A DNA stretch of 64,000 nucleotides from Symbiodinium sp. CCMP2592 (taxonomy: Eukaryota > Sar > Dinophyceae > Suessiales > Symbiodiniaceae), in NCBI GenBank assembly GCA_905221615.1, contig CAJNDT010005779.1, positions 87,501 to 151,500 on the forward strand, in the 5' to 3' direction. The translations under genes were made by a program, and so were the position numbers. The first letter of the stretch is position 1; each line of letters opens with the position of its first letter. Shown here piece after piece: positions 1 to 10,835 of the stretch. The notes beneath the pieces were generated by a model. It searched no databases, was not told the DNA's origin, and saw nothing but the letters and a program-made list of their open reading frames with translations.

Positions 1-90
1 AGACTTTGAGATAACCTCTAGGACAACGAAACTAGAGCAATCATAGTAATGAACCAATACATACAGTAAACTTTTACGAACCCTAACGTA

Positions 91-120
91 CATATACATA
101 TATACTGTATACACAGTATT

Positions 121-153
<33 letters not shown>

Positions 154-172
154 ATATATATATATATGTATC
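91..172. repeat. TA/TATG microsatellite
   Basis: Alternating TA with interspersed TATG and ATAC steps. The minus-strand ORF across it is a Tyr/Ile/Val run and is an artefact of the repeat. Nothing else is recognisable from 1 to 276. Confidence 0.9.
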
Positions 173-276
173 GATACTTAAGCAAAGATCAAGCAATGTC
201 AGGAAGAAGTTGGCAGAAGCGGCGAAAAGAGCTGGAGCCCTCAGGAGCTTACAGCTCCTAAGGTTCTGGGACATGC

Positions 277-382
277 TACTGTTGATGATATGAATCCTGC
301 ATTACCTTAAAGGACCCTAGACTATGGGAATAATGGTATATTCCTTATTATGGGTACTGTCGGATTTATATCATCAACCGTA
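277..382 (-). mobile_element. MITE family A, copy 1
   Basis: A 106-bp element with terminal inverted repeats: the left end (gttgatgata from 281) is the reverse complement of the right end (tatcatcaaccg to 380), and the match runs about 27 bp inward with a few mismatches. A TA dinucleotide lies just outside each end (277-278 and 381-382), as expected for a TA target-site duplication of Tc1/mariner or related transposases. It is inverted relative to the copies at 14464 and 23042. No coding capacity; it would depend on a transposase made elsewhere. Confidence 0.8.
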
Positions 383-385
383 GGA

Positions 386-530
386 CTCAGAGTTCGGAGT
401 TGGGGTTCAGGGTTCAGGGGGGGTTTATGGTTCACAGGGGGTTTAGGATTCGCGGGGGGTTCAGAGTTCAGGGGGGTGTTTAGGGCTCAGGGGGATTAGG
501 GTTTAGGGGGGTTTAGGGTTTAGAGACGTT
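386..530 (+). repeat. Degenerate TTTAGGG-like array
   Basis: Tandem G-rich units of the type ttcaggggg, tttagggg and gggtttaggg. They look like decayed or expanded interstitial derivatives of the TTTAGGG telomere unit. No gene seen. Confidence 0.75.
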
Positions 531-533
531 ACG

Positions 534-668
534 GTGCAACGAAGCATCGACTTTGGACATGCTTGGTCATGCCGCATCTTGGGGGTAAGGGGTGCAAAGC
601 TTCATGAAATCCATGCCGGGTGCCACGAAGCATCGACTTTGGACATGCTTGGTGATGTCGCATTTTGG
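534..668 (+). repeat. Direct repeat, about 50-bp units
   Basis: The sequence from gtgcaacgaagcatcgac (about 534-583) recurs with a few changes at about 618-668; both copies contain gactttggacatgcttggt. The units are about 86 bp apart. Short ORFs across them are not credible genes. Confidence 0.7.
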
Positions 669-1239
669 TCGAGACCTGTCCAGAACACGACAGGGTGCCT
701 GCAAGGGTTTATCTGTGGCTCAACTTCTCTTGATCAGCACGCATTGGAAGAGTGTTCCGCAACTTCTGTCCACATTCCCTGCCCCCGAAGCACCTGTCGT
801 TACAGATGCCGTCCTGTTGTCCTCCGCCGGCACAGGCACTACCTCGGAGACGCAATCTCTCAGCCTACTACGATGCACAGTGCCTCGAGCGCACAATCGA
901 CACGAAAATATTGACATGGGCGGTTCTCTAAACTAGGATCCCATTTGGTGTCCTTTTTTCTAAGGGTGCCGTACTGTCTTGGGGATTCAAGAAGGGAACT
1001 TAACTTAGAGAGCTGCGCACATGGACATCCACGCAGACGGACGAGGGGGGGAAGCCGGGTCTGGCTGGGCGTATCTAACCAGTGGTTTTGGGGGTTCCAT
1101 CGCTCTTTAGCCCCTTATTTAATAGGGATTATCATCATCCCTGGCTCCTTAGCTCCTCCAATATCAATGGTTAGGTATGCAAGCCCAGACTGGCCAGACT
1201 GGTTAGATTTGGGAGTGTCCGAGGAATAGGGGACCCTTT
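669..1239. other. No gene seen
   Basis: Unique-looking sequence of balanced composition. Short overlapping ORFs occur in several frames, but none has a recognisable domain or convincing exon borders. Confidence 0.5.
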
Positions 1240-1444
1240 ACGGGTTCCTTTGAGGGATCCATAAGGGTTCTATAAAAGGTTTAGGGTTGGGAGTTTCCGA
1301 AAACAGGGGACCCTGGTAGAGTACCCTAAATAGTCGGATCCTAATTATAAGGACCCCTAAAATAAGGTGCCCCTAACTTTCGGAAACTCCCTAAACCCTG
1401 GACCTTCTATAGTACCCTTATAGATCCCTTTAAGGAACCCCTTA
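1240..1444. mobile_element. MITE family B, full hairpin copy
   Basis: A long inverted repeat. The left arm (about 1240-1312) has, in order, a gggttccttt block, an ataagggttctata block, a tttaggg block and gagtttccgaaaa; the right arm (about 1372-1444) is its reverse complement in the same order. The arms are about 70 bp with moderate divergence and enclose about 60 bp. Pieces of the same arms recur near 12250, 13200, 13000, 11560, 15700, 16000 and 34560, making this the most abundant short repeat family in the window. Confidence 0.7.
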
Positions 1445-2270
1445 AGAATTGGACCCTGAGCTTCGATTGCAGTCTACCGCACGGTTCTGGCGAGCAGCCG
1501 CCTTCTTGGAAGGTGGCATCGGCATGGCGCAGCTGGACCAGGACTCTATGCTTATGGTGCCTGAAACTCCCTGCAAAAGTGGGTACTACCCGTCTAGTTC
1601 CCATGTTACGCAAGCTGTATGTTCGAGCCCGGCCGAAGACGACGAGGACTCACCGGACTTGCAATGCAACTTGCGTCTACTCGTATCACCGGCCAGGATC
1701 CTAGGAACAGGGCTGACGCAGAAAAGGGCTCAACCCACTCGGAAAACTTGAAACCACAAGGACGAGGACGCCAGGGAAGGCCCGGAATGGCCGGGGGAAG
1801 TCCTGCAGCCCTTTGTAGGCCAGGAAGCTGTACCTGGCATCAAGAGAGCCTCCTTAAGGTTCCTGATTATATTCCAAGGGTAAAAGGAGGGACCCTTAAT
1901 AAGGACCCCTAGGTATAAAAAAATATAGCTGTTATATACCCATTATATAGCCCATTATAAGGTAGGGGTCCCCATTAAGGTTCCCTTCTTTTCCCCTTTG
2001 ATATATAGCTCCTTCAAAAGGTAGGTTTTGGGGGCCACAGGAAGGGCCCCACATGTTACATGTTGAGGGCCGCACGCCACCACGAACACTACGTTACATC
2101 TACAGTGGAATTGATCGGCACCAAATGTCCAAAATAGAGCGTCGGCGCACGGATTCTCCTTCTCGATAAGGCCATCAAAGAAAATGGGAAGCAAGTAGAT
2201 ATAGTCCAGCCTCTCTGGCTCCACCTGAAACCACACACTGCCATACTGTATGTGCATATACTTACACATG
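1445..2270. other. No gene seen
   Basis: Contains half-copies of the family B motif (reading like aaggacccct) near 1880-1980 but no recognisable exon. ORFs of about 60-105 codons overlap in several frames, which is what chance gives at this composition. Confidence 0.45.
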
Positions 2271-3105
2271 AACGATATACATACTATATATATATATATA
2301 TATATGCTGTGTTAATGTACTTGTATATATATATACACACATGTACTACAGGATATGGGCATACATCTACTACATTCTACATATATGCAGAATATGCTAT
2401 GAATACTGTACCAACTGCGTCACTGTGTGTTTAAATGTACCCCTGTAGGTTATACCATATCTATATGCTGCATATACCGCACATGTCTACATATGTACAT
2501 CTGTATATATATATATATATATATATGTATATGTATACATATATGTATATATATACATATATATATATACACGCTATGTATAGTATATGTATATATGCAG
2601 TGTGCATATACATACATATATATACACGATGTATACATATGCATACTTTACGAACTATAAATAACAACAGCACTGTATATGTCTATATACACACTGTCTA
2701 TACTATATACGCTGCACATACTGTGCACAGTAATGTATTGTATATACTATACATGCTACATGCATTTAATATACTATCACAACTGATACAATCTAAATAT
2801 ATATGTATATATATATATGTATGTATGTATATACCCCGCAAAAACTATAGGGAAATAATGTACATACTCGATATAGTCTATACACCATACACATACTGTA
2901 CATACCTCAAATGTACTTATATAGACTGAGTCTACTATATATATATATATATGCGAGCAATATATATATATATATATATACCATACACATATATATATAT
3001 ATACATGTATTATTTTATATGCTGTATACACAATATAAACTCTATATATATATATATATATATGTATATATAATATTTTTTAGTTATTATGTTTACCATA
3101 TATAC
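2271..3105. repeat. TA-rich compound microsatellite block
   Basis: Many separate runs of (TA)n, TATG and TACA steps over about 830 bp. All ORFs here (up to 164 codons) translate to Tyr/Ile/Cys/His runs on both strands, the signature of the repeat rather than of protein selection. Confidence 0.9.
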
Positions 3106-3235
3106 TTTATACTACGTACTTCCCTGCCGGTGCCTTCCAGTCGATGGTTGGAGACGTGCCGTGGCGCACCGCGATCGGAAGGTCGCTGCGCTCGTAGAAG
3201 CGCCGGAACCTCCGTTCCAATTCCAACACACGGGA

Positions 3236-3435
3236 GCCTCATATATGGTGTGTATATTATATATGTAAACGTATACGGCATATGCGGCATATATGGTAGG
3301 TGTATATGGTATGTATGGTATATGTGGTATGTATGGTATATGTGTTATATAAGCTGCAAACGGTGTATAATATGGTATACATGGCATATACGGTATATAT
3401 CTTGTGTGTATTTCTAGAGTATATATAAATATAGC
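3236..3435. repeat. TATGG/TATAC-type degenerate repeat
   Basis: Irregular tandem units such as tatatggt, gtatggta and catatacggta. The ORFs across it are Tyr/Ile/Trp-rich artefacts. The intervening 3106-3235 is unique sequence with no recognisable gene. Confidence 0.7.
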
Positions 3436-4515
3436 CTCTACATACAGACGTGCAAGTGGACAGAAATACATGCACAGGCAAGCGTGTCCACACGTGTCAC
3501 AGGTGCATTTCTAGCTCTGTGCACACGCGTTTGCTTCAATACCTAAAGACAAACCCATCTGCACATGTCTGAACCTGCATGTACGAGTGCCCCCGTCCTG
3601 GCACTTGTACAGGACACCAAGCATATAATATCCAATTGGTGCAAACAACATGAAAAACGCGCAAACCACTATCACAAGCGACAAGAACATACAACCTAGA
3701 CTGTCGTTCGCAGCGACGACATGACATGTTGGCTGGATAAACACAGACAAACACGATGCCCGGTTTAACCATCATTCTACCAAGAGGGTTTGGCCAAGTT
3801 GATGTTTACTACAAGCACAGGTGTGGAGATTCATTAAGAAACCGGCTGGTAGGTCTATACTTATCAAAATACATACAGACAGGACTTAGCAAGCAATACA
3901 TGTGCTTTTACACAGGGTTACTGAACAGTATACAGATTACTCTGAATGAACCGCGAGAGTAGTTTACCCAGCAAAACTTACTAAGACATGCTAAGAAAAT
4001 CGGAAAAGGGGAGGTACAATTGAAGTACAGCAACAACAGTAACACGAACAATGCTAATGCTAACAGTAACGTTGCTGAGGGTAATAGAAAAGCTAATCTC
4101 GATGCTTTGAGTTTGACATACTAGAACAGATTAGCAGCTTAGACATGACCGAGAACGGAAATGGAGATTGTACGCGTAAGGCAATGACGACAATACTTCC
4201 AACAGTAACAACAATACCCACAGGTACTGCAGCAGGTCACGAGTTGCTACGAATTTAGAGGGTTCTGCCATTTGCTTTAATATGGGTGGACATGCATGAA
4301 TGATTGCGCGGTGGTGCGAAGACCAACAAGTTTGGGAATGTATAAAGACACCATCTGACATACCGCTTATTCCGTATATGACGATATGAAGCAATGAGCG
4401 ATGAATACATTAAATCAATGTAACAGGCTGCAAGACATACCAACAGCGTCGCTGAAACAAACGTCAATCTCTGCATGTTGCAGAAAGCTATTTATGCATA
4501 TAGAGGTATAGTGTC
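3436..4515. other. No gene seen
   Basis: About 1 kb of non-repetitive, slightly AT-rich sequence with aac/aca-type short repeats near 4020-4080. Small ORFs on both strands lack recognisable motifs. Confidence 0.45.
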
Positions 4516-4594
4516 ACAACATATGTATATATATATATATACATACACATACGGACGTATGTGTGTGTGTGTACATATATATATATATATACAC

Positions 4595-4630
<36 letters not shown>

Positions 4631-4960
4631 ATATACACATATATATATATATATACCTGTATAAAGGTGTATGTATGTATGCATGTAGGTATGTGAGTAT
4701 GCATGCATGTACGTATTTATGCATGTATGTATGTATGTGTGTGTGTGTGCATGTACGTATGTTTTTGGGTATGCATGTATGCATGTATGCATGTGCGTAT
4801 GTACACAAAGCAATGTGCACAATACGCAAACGCAAACACGGAGACATGCACGCAAGCGCCCACATGTGTGTATATGTGCGTGTGCACATTTTGCAGATCT
4901 GGTGTATATAATTGTACATACACATATACATACATTTTCTCATATATCTACATATACAGT
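4516..4960. repeat. TA, TG and TATG microsatellite block
   Basis: Runs of (TA)n, (TG)n and TGTATGCA-type steps. ORFs of up to 181 codons on the minus strand and 116 on the plus strand are Tyr/Ile/His or Met/Cys/Val repeats and were discarded. Confidence 0.9.
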
Positions 4961-5448
4961 TACACACGATTAACTTAATTATGTGTTCCTGGCCTGTGCA
5001 TGTGCAGCAATCTGTGCGTACATGCGCAAGCACACAAACTTATATAGAAATACGGGAAGGCAGTTGAAAAAAAAAAGTGAACGGAGAGACAGAGAGGCAC
5101 GGGCAAGCTGTGCGAGGATTTAGGGCCAAGCATGCAACCCCACACCCCGAAACCCCAAGCCAAAGCTGTAAAGGCGAAACCAGGGTCCAGGCTGCGTTGC
5201 CGGATGATGTGCTGCCTGCACGCTTATGCTTGGGAAAGATTGCATCATGCTACATTACGTCCTTTCCAGGGGTGCATGCTGGCGGAAGAAAGTTTAGGCT
5301 CCAGGAGGATCCTGATTGCCTCCAAGACTGCAGCAGTTAATCCAGTTTAAGATGTCGGGTGTTGGAGTTAGGGCTACAGTCCCTAAACCAAAAAAAACCC
5401 TCACCCACCAGCCCCTAGATCCCTAAGCCGACGGAGCTCTCATGCAAC

Positions 5449-5563
5449 CTCGAAGGTCTTGCTCTTGTCCATAAGGTTCGTGGTGTTTTATAAAACACTA
5501 CAAACGCTACTGTTTTATAAAACACTACATGCCTCGAAGGTCTTGCTCTTGTCCATAAGGTTC
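5449..5563. repeat. Local tandem duplication of an exon end
   Basis: The sequence ctcgaaggtcttgctcttg and its continuation occurs at 5449-5479 and again at 5533-5563, an 84-bp offset, with paired palindromic gttttataaaac blocks between. This duplicates the 3' third of the exon at 5533-5610. Confidence 0.8.
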
Positions 5564-5610
5564 TTGGGAAGGTTCTTCTTGAAGACGCCTCCGCAGATCA
5601 AGGCTCCGAG
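5533..5610 (-). CDS. Isolated exon of an unidentified gene
   Basis: A 78-bp segment reads as 26 whole codons containing ICGGVFKKNLPKN and ending KSKTFE, preceded by an AG and followed by a GC dinucleotide: the same AG/GC exon signature as the two identified genes further right. I do not recognise the family. The 3' 31 bp of this exon is duplicated at 5449-5479, where it is followed by GT instead of GC. The duplicated stretch also carries two copies of gttttataaaacactac. It may be one exon of a gene whose other exons I could not find, or a fragment left by local duplication. Confidence 0.35.
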
Positions 5611-5698
5611 CTGCAAGAGGCAAGACCAAGAACCTCTCTATCACGATATATATTTATGTATGTCTATACATCTAAAGAACTTTCATATGTATATATAT

Positions 5699-5705
5699 AT
5701 ATACT

Positions 5706-5742
<37 letters not shown>
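5699..5742. repeat. TA microsatellite
   Basis: Two (TA)n runs separated by atac. Confidence 0.85.
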
Positions 5743-5827
5743 GCAAGGACCCTCAGATTCGGCGTTGCTACGGCCACTTCATCTCATGGCAGTGATACTC
5801 GTCGAGAATTACCCAGTGAGCCCAATC

Positions 5828-7050
5828 GGTTTAGGGTTTAGGTGTAGGGTTTGGGGTTTAGGGGTCTTACACGAGGACAACACCATACCCTGAAACACGG
5901 ATGTTGAGACCCGCACAATTTTCAGATATATTCCTGTATTCACACCCCTACAATAAACCCTGTAAAGACCCTATAAGCCCCGACTAAAGCCCTGGCTGTA
6001 GAAACCCTACAAAGCCCCACCACAACCCCATAGATTCCTTCGTTAACCCTCTTATAGTAACTTAACTTAAGTATTTTCAGCAACAACCCAGATTCTCTGA
6101 CTTGTAAAAATTAGGCTTCGGTATTGTAGGTGTTTTCGTTTGAGATTTGGGGATTTACATAGGGTTGTAGAGGGGTTTAGGGTTGAGAGACTTCGGGTTC
6201 AGGGACGTTGGTGGTTGAGGGTTGAGGAGTTTATTGGGGAGTTTAGGGTTTAGGTGTTTCGGGTTTAGGGTTTAGGGATTTAGGGCTTTAGGGGTTTAAG
6301 GAAGGGAAATTCAGGTTTTCGAGTTTACAGTTCAAGGACATGGGCAACCCTCAACACTTAGGATATAGCTGGAACAATCGGCGCCCTTGTCCCGACACCG
6401 GCTTCCCTTCTAGGGATGTTCGAGAGCTTCCGTAGATGAAGTGGGGTTTGCATTACGGCTTTTGATGGGTGTATGCATGGCTTCTTAGGAATAGCGCTTA
6501 GTTTATGCTTTGGGCAAACCCACGGGCAACACCCGCTTCACATGTCTCTGCAACGGAGAGTTTAACAGTATCGAGCCCTTTCGTCATTTCGTCCATCATC
6601 TGCAAAGCATTCCCCTGAACCCAACCCCCTCGTCGAAAAGACGTGCCTGACTTTTTCGGGCCATCGCCCCAGCAACCGGTGGAGACCTATCGAAATGGTG
6701 TTCGGAAGCTTAGGCGATCACACTGCGGGATTCGGGATCTCTTGCTAAGAAGCTGGAATTAAGCTACCATGAGAGTGCATCTATAGTGAAAAATACAGTT
6801 TCCTGTCTTCGTCTTGCGAACGCTGAGACTAAGACTCAGCCGTCGGAGCTGTCTGCCAGGGAAGCTTGGGAAACCGTAAGGCTGCCCATGGTGCCACGGG
6901 CCACGGGCCGTTTTGTTGCGTATTCGAATACTTCGGCTTAGGGTTTAGGGTTTAGGGTTTGGAATATGGCTTCAGTGTCTATTAGACTATAATCATATGA
7001 GGACTATTAAGGGCACCCTGTTCTACACCCCTGAACCCTTAAAGGGAACT
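5828..7050. other. Gene-poor, telomere-like motifs
   Basis: Contains scattered TTTAGGG derivatives at 5828-5870, 6170-6300 and 6935-6960, and otherwise unique sequence. No recognisable exon was found on either strand. Confidence 0.5.
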
Positions 7051-7135
7051 CCAGAAAGTTGGAATATGGTTTCATGGTAGGATACCCTATAACTTACCAT
7101 AGACGGGTTAGGATAATCATATTCCAACTTTCTGG
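7051..7135. mobile_element. MITE family D hairpin
   Basis: The left end ccagaaagttggaatatg (from 7051) is the exact reverse complement of catattccaactttctgg (to 7135), enclosing about 45 bp. The arms are 18 bp perfect, longer with mismatches. A related half-end (ttggaatatggcttc) lies at about 6958. Non-coding foldback element. Confidence 0.75.
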
Positions 7136-7239
7136 CTTTTACCTTAAAGGAAACCTCCAAGGAGCCCTTCAGGAGCCCTTCGAGTCTCTGCCCCCGCGAC
7201 AGGGTGTAACGGGGCCTCGCTAACGGCAGCCTGCGATTT

Positions 7240-7322
7240 GGGGCTTAGGGTTTAGGGCTTACAGTTTAGGGTTTAGGGTTTAGGGTTTAGGGTTTAGGGT
7301 TTAGTTTGGGGTTCAGGGTTTA
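7240..7322 (+). repeat. Interstitial TTTAGGG array
   Basis: Several consecutive exact TTTAGGG units (7265-7304) with degenerate units on both sides. It is flanked by non-telomeric DNA on both sides, so it is not a chromosome end. Confidence 0.9.
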
Positions 7323-8160
7323 ATAAAGCCAATACGAAGACGGCGTCTTGGTACTGAACTTAATGCTGCTTGTGGGTGGTGTATATTAAAGCGGATGATG
7401 GTAAACCAACCCGGCTCAAGAATCAGTGCTAGTATCCCCTTCTGGTCCCTTTATAGTTCGGCTCAAACAGACCCCCAAAAACCTGATATACTCATGTTCC
7501 TTTACAGGACTCCTTTCAGATGTCCTATGAGAGTCCGTCTGATAATATCATATTCCTCCGGCGCACCGTCCGGCCAGAAAGCTTGCCATCTGCCTCGGGG
7601 CATCTTCAGAGACTCGAGTCGGACTTCCAGAGAGCACAACACCCCTTAATTCAGGGTTACATGAAGCAAGATACCTGCTAAAGGTACGTATGCTTTTTCA
7701 TGAAATCACAAGACTGAGTTCCTTCACAAGGGCATTGGGCTCTCTTCTCGGAGAGCGGAAACCCTGGCAACCAGAAGAAGCTTACCTTCACCAGGCCTGA
7801 CATGTAGGAACCTGGTGAACCCAGAGACTCCAATATCCCTTAACTATAAACCATCTTCCGGATCCTACTATAATTGAAAGTATATTCTTAGTTACAAGAC
7901 TTGTTCAAAAGTATGGGAGCCACGGGCTCCGAAAAACCCTGCGAAAGGCGGTAAACGCCCCCCAACAAATCTCTGTGAGACTGCACAAACTCCAGTCACA
8001 CCCGCATAAGACTGCATCAGGCCTGGGTTCAGGGTATAGTCATAGGGTTTAGGTCCACAAAGCTCGGCAAAAAAAGCCCCCTGCAACGGAACTTGGAGCC
8101 GGACCGATCCACTGAGGGTCATCAAGGCTCCGGTGGACATGAGGGCCTGGCCAGGGCTTT
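7323..8160. other. No confident gene
   Basis: Minus-strand segments near 7560-7640 and 8090-8130 have protein-like stretches next to AG acceptors, but they are short and match no family I know. They were not called as genes. Confidence 0.4.
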
Positions 8161-8412
8161 CAGATTTGGGGTTGGGGGCTTATGGGATCTATGGTACTGT
8201 CGGCTGTAGGGCTTGTGGGACTTCGGGTTTGGGGCTTATGGGATTTAGGGTTTGGGGCTTATGGGATTGGGGCAAATGGAGTTTAGGGTTTGGGGCTTAT
8301 GAGATTTACGGTTTGGGGCTTATGAGATTTACGGTTTGGGGCTTATGGGATTTAGCGTTTCGGGCTCATGGGATTTATGGTTTGGGGCATATGGGGTTTA
8401 GGGTTAGGGACC
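8161..8412 (+). repeat. Minisatellite of TTTAGGG-derived units
   Basis: Tandem units of about 20-30 bp built on tttggggcttatgggat, at least eight copies with drift. Each unit contains one tttaggg-like core, so the array probably arose from telomere-like sequence. The plus-strand ORF through it is a Gly/Leu/Trp repeat and not a gene. Confidence 0.85.
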
Positions 8413-9200
8413 ACAAGGACAAAAAAACTCGACCGTCCTGGCTCTGCTGGGCAAAAGCGCCACCTCAGTCTTGCACCGCTTTACGTCATGGCGAAACAAG
8501 ACCGAGTCAGGGGAACTTTGCGGTCAAGGTCGTCGTTCCACTCTTGACCATGCTTGCTTGAGTAGCTTGGGTGCCGGCCCGTCTTTCCCATCGTTGGCCT
8601 CGCGGTTCGGACGTGAATGGGGGACGGCTGGACCCGGGCAGCTCCCACTAGCACGGAGGTCTTGCGGGAAAGGTGCCAGGAAATGCCAAGGCCTGGAACA
8701 GGGACACTCACAACCTAACTGCGACCGCGAGACATGACCTGCAAGTCCAGAAAGATACCCCAAACTCTAAGCCCTTAAACCGTTTCCGAGCCTAGAACCA
8801 GAACCCGGGCCGCAGCCTGTGCAGAGTGGGCGTCGACTGGGACTTCACGATCGCCGTGGACCTTGCAATCGCTGCCGACTTGGACGACGACCATCAAGAA
8901 AACGCGATGACACGTGAGGCACGAAAGAGATTATGGCGGCAGTTATTTTCACCAGTTTAGTTTGCCATGGCTCTTGCTGCCCTTTGCAACCCAGCTATGG
9001 GTGACCGTATACCTGCTCCAACTACCAAGTACCTACTCCTACTACTCCTGCCGCAGCACTGAAAAGAAACAAGTAAAAATGTTTATCAACGAAAACAGCA
9101 ATAACACTGAGAGTCGTGGTGATACTTGTAGCAACTATAATCGCGACGGTACCACTAGCAGCAGCGGCGGCGGAAGAACTAGCAGCAGCAGTAATAGTAC
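8413..9200. other. No gene seen
   Basis: Balanced-composition sequence with overlapping ORFs in opposite strands at 8471-8763. None has a recognisable motif. Confidence 0.4.
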
Positions 9201-9277
9201 CAGTAGTAAAGTATTGTAAACGTCAGTAGTAGTAGCTAGTGGTAGTAGTAGTGGTGGTAGTAGTAGTAGTAGTAGTC

Positions 9278-9336
<59 letters not shown>

Positions 9337-9735
9337 TAGTAGTAGGAGTACCAGGAGTAGTAGGAGTAGTAGGAGTAGTAAGAGTAGTAGGAGTAGTAGG
9401 AGTAGTAGGAGTAGTAGGAGTAGTAGGAGTAGTAGGAGTAGTAGGAGTAGTAGGAGTAGTAGGAGTAGTAGGAGTAGTAGGAGTAGTAGGAGTAGTAGGA
9501 GTAGTAGGAGTAGTATAGGAGTAGTAGGAGGAGTAGGAGAACTAGGATTGGTAGGAGTAGCAGTAGTAGGAGTAGTAGGAGCACTAGGAGTAGTAGGCGT
9601 AGTAGGAGTAGTAGGAATAGTAGGAATAGTAGGAATAGTAGGAGAGTAGGAGTAGCAGGAGTAGTAGGACAGTAGTAGCAGCAGGAGCAGGAGTAGGAGT
9701 CGTGGTGGCGATAGTAGTACTAAGAAGCAGTAGCA
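9200..9735. repeat. TAG/AGTAGG triplet microsatellite
   Basis: (TAG)n at about 9230-9345, then a long (AGTAGG)n hexamer array to about 9520, then degenerate units. Apparent ORFs of up to 184 codons are homopolymeric Leu/Thr/Ser/Val/Tyr runs. Confidence 0.95.
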
Positions 9736-10545
9736 ACAGCAGCAGCAACTGTCATCGTCGTAAACACAGATGTACAAGTACTTGTAATGCTACATTCAAC
9801 TCCTCCAACAGCTCAATGTCTGACTACAGGGCCGTATTCCGGATAGGTAGAACAACACCAATGATTTACCCGACATCAATCCTGAAACACCAAGCCGCAC
9901 ACGATTGCCACTTTAGAACCCCGGACACTGCCGCTTCCAAGGCTTGGACAAGGCTTGGTAGCCCAGGGGCGCCTGGGCAACCCGACAAGTACAGAGCACA
10001 CAGACTCAACATCAGCGACAAACCACATATGGGCCTTAACAATGACCTATAATGTCTTGGGGGTTCCTTATCGTAACCGAGTATGTAACAATGGCCGTAA
10101 AGTTCGCCTTGTCCATGTGTTGCAGACTCTGTCGGTCCTAGCACTATGGGCACCAGATCTCACGTGGTTTCTTGAAAATTCGCCAGGAGCCTGGGCGGAG
10201 TATCGTGTGGTGCGAACATAAGAGTGGAAAACTGGTAGAATGGCACATGTTCAAGTCGATATGCCCAGCTTGCAGATGTAGTACTACATTTTCCCAATAT
10301 CTGTTGCCTCGGTACATGAACACCAACCTACCGCACGCTTGGACCCGTATCTCTATCTCGACATACAAACACGTATGCCATGTGCATGCACGCAGCACGC
10401 ACACACTTACACAGATGCCCAAATGCAGAGACCACCTTCATGAATGCATCCATGGATGCCTGCCACCTACCTACCTACCTGCCTGCCAGCCTATACCTAC
10501 TTACATGCATGCATGCACAAGTGAGCACGGCCGTGTACATCTTTA
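9736..10545. other. No gene seen
   Basis: Unique sequence. A few overlapping ORFs of 80-115 codons have no recognisable features. Short cacctaccta and catgcatgca runs occur at 10463-10515. Confidence 0.4.
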
Positions 10546-10547
10546 CG

Positions 10548-10553
10548 GAAAGA

Positions 10554-10613
<60 letters not shown>

Positions 10614-10669
10614 TGACAGAGACAGAGACAGAGACAGAGACAGAGACAGAGACAGAGACAGAGACAGAG

Positions 10670-10736
<67 letters not shown>

Positions 10737-10835
10737 CAGAGGCAGAGGCAGAGGCAGAGGCAGAGACAGAGACAGAGACAGAGACAGAGACAGAGACAGA
10801 GAGTGACAGAGAGTGACAGAGAGTGAGAGTGAGAG
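10548..10835. repeat. GA / CAGAGA / CAGAGC hexamer array
   Basis: A structured compound repeat: (GA)n, then CAGAGA hexamers, then about a dozen CAGAGC hexamers, then GGCAGA, then CAGAGA again, then GTGACAGA units. ORFs of up to 186 codons across it are Thr-Glu, Pro-Glu, Leu-Ser or Leu-Cys dipeptide runs. Confidence 0.95.

Noticed and set aside
2252..3500. ORFs of 60-168 codons over TA-rich DNA on both strands
   Set aside because: They are Tyr/Ile/Cys/His repeats forced by (TA)n and TATG microsatellites; both strands and several frames are open at once.
7240..7322. Chromosome end
   Set aside because: The telomere-type array is short and has unrelated DNA on both sides, and similar arrays recur throughout.
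9223..9777. 184-codon ORF and overlapping ORFs
   Set aside because: Pure Leu, Thr, Tyr, Ser or Val runs from TAG and AGTAGG triplets.
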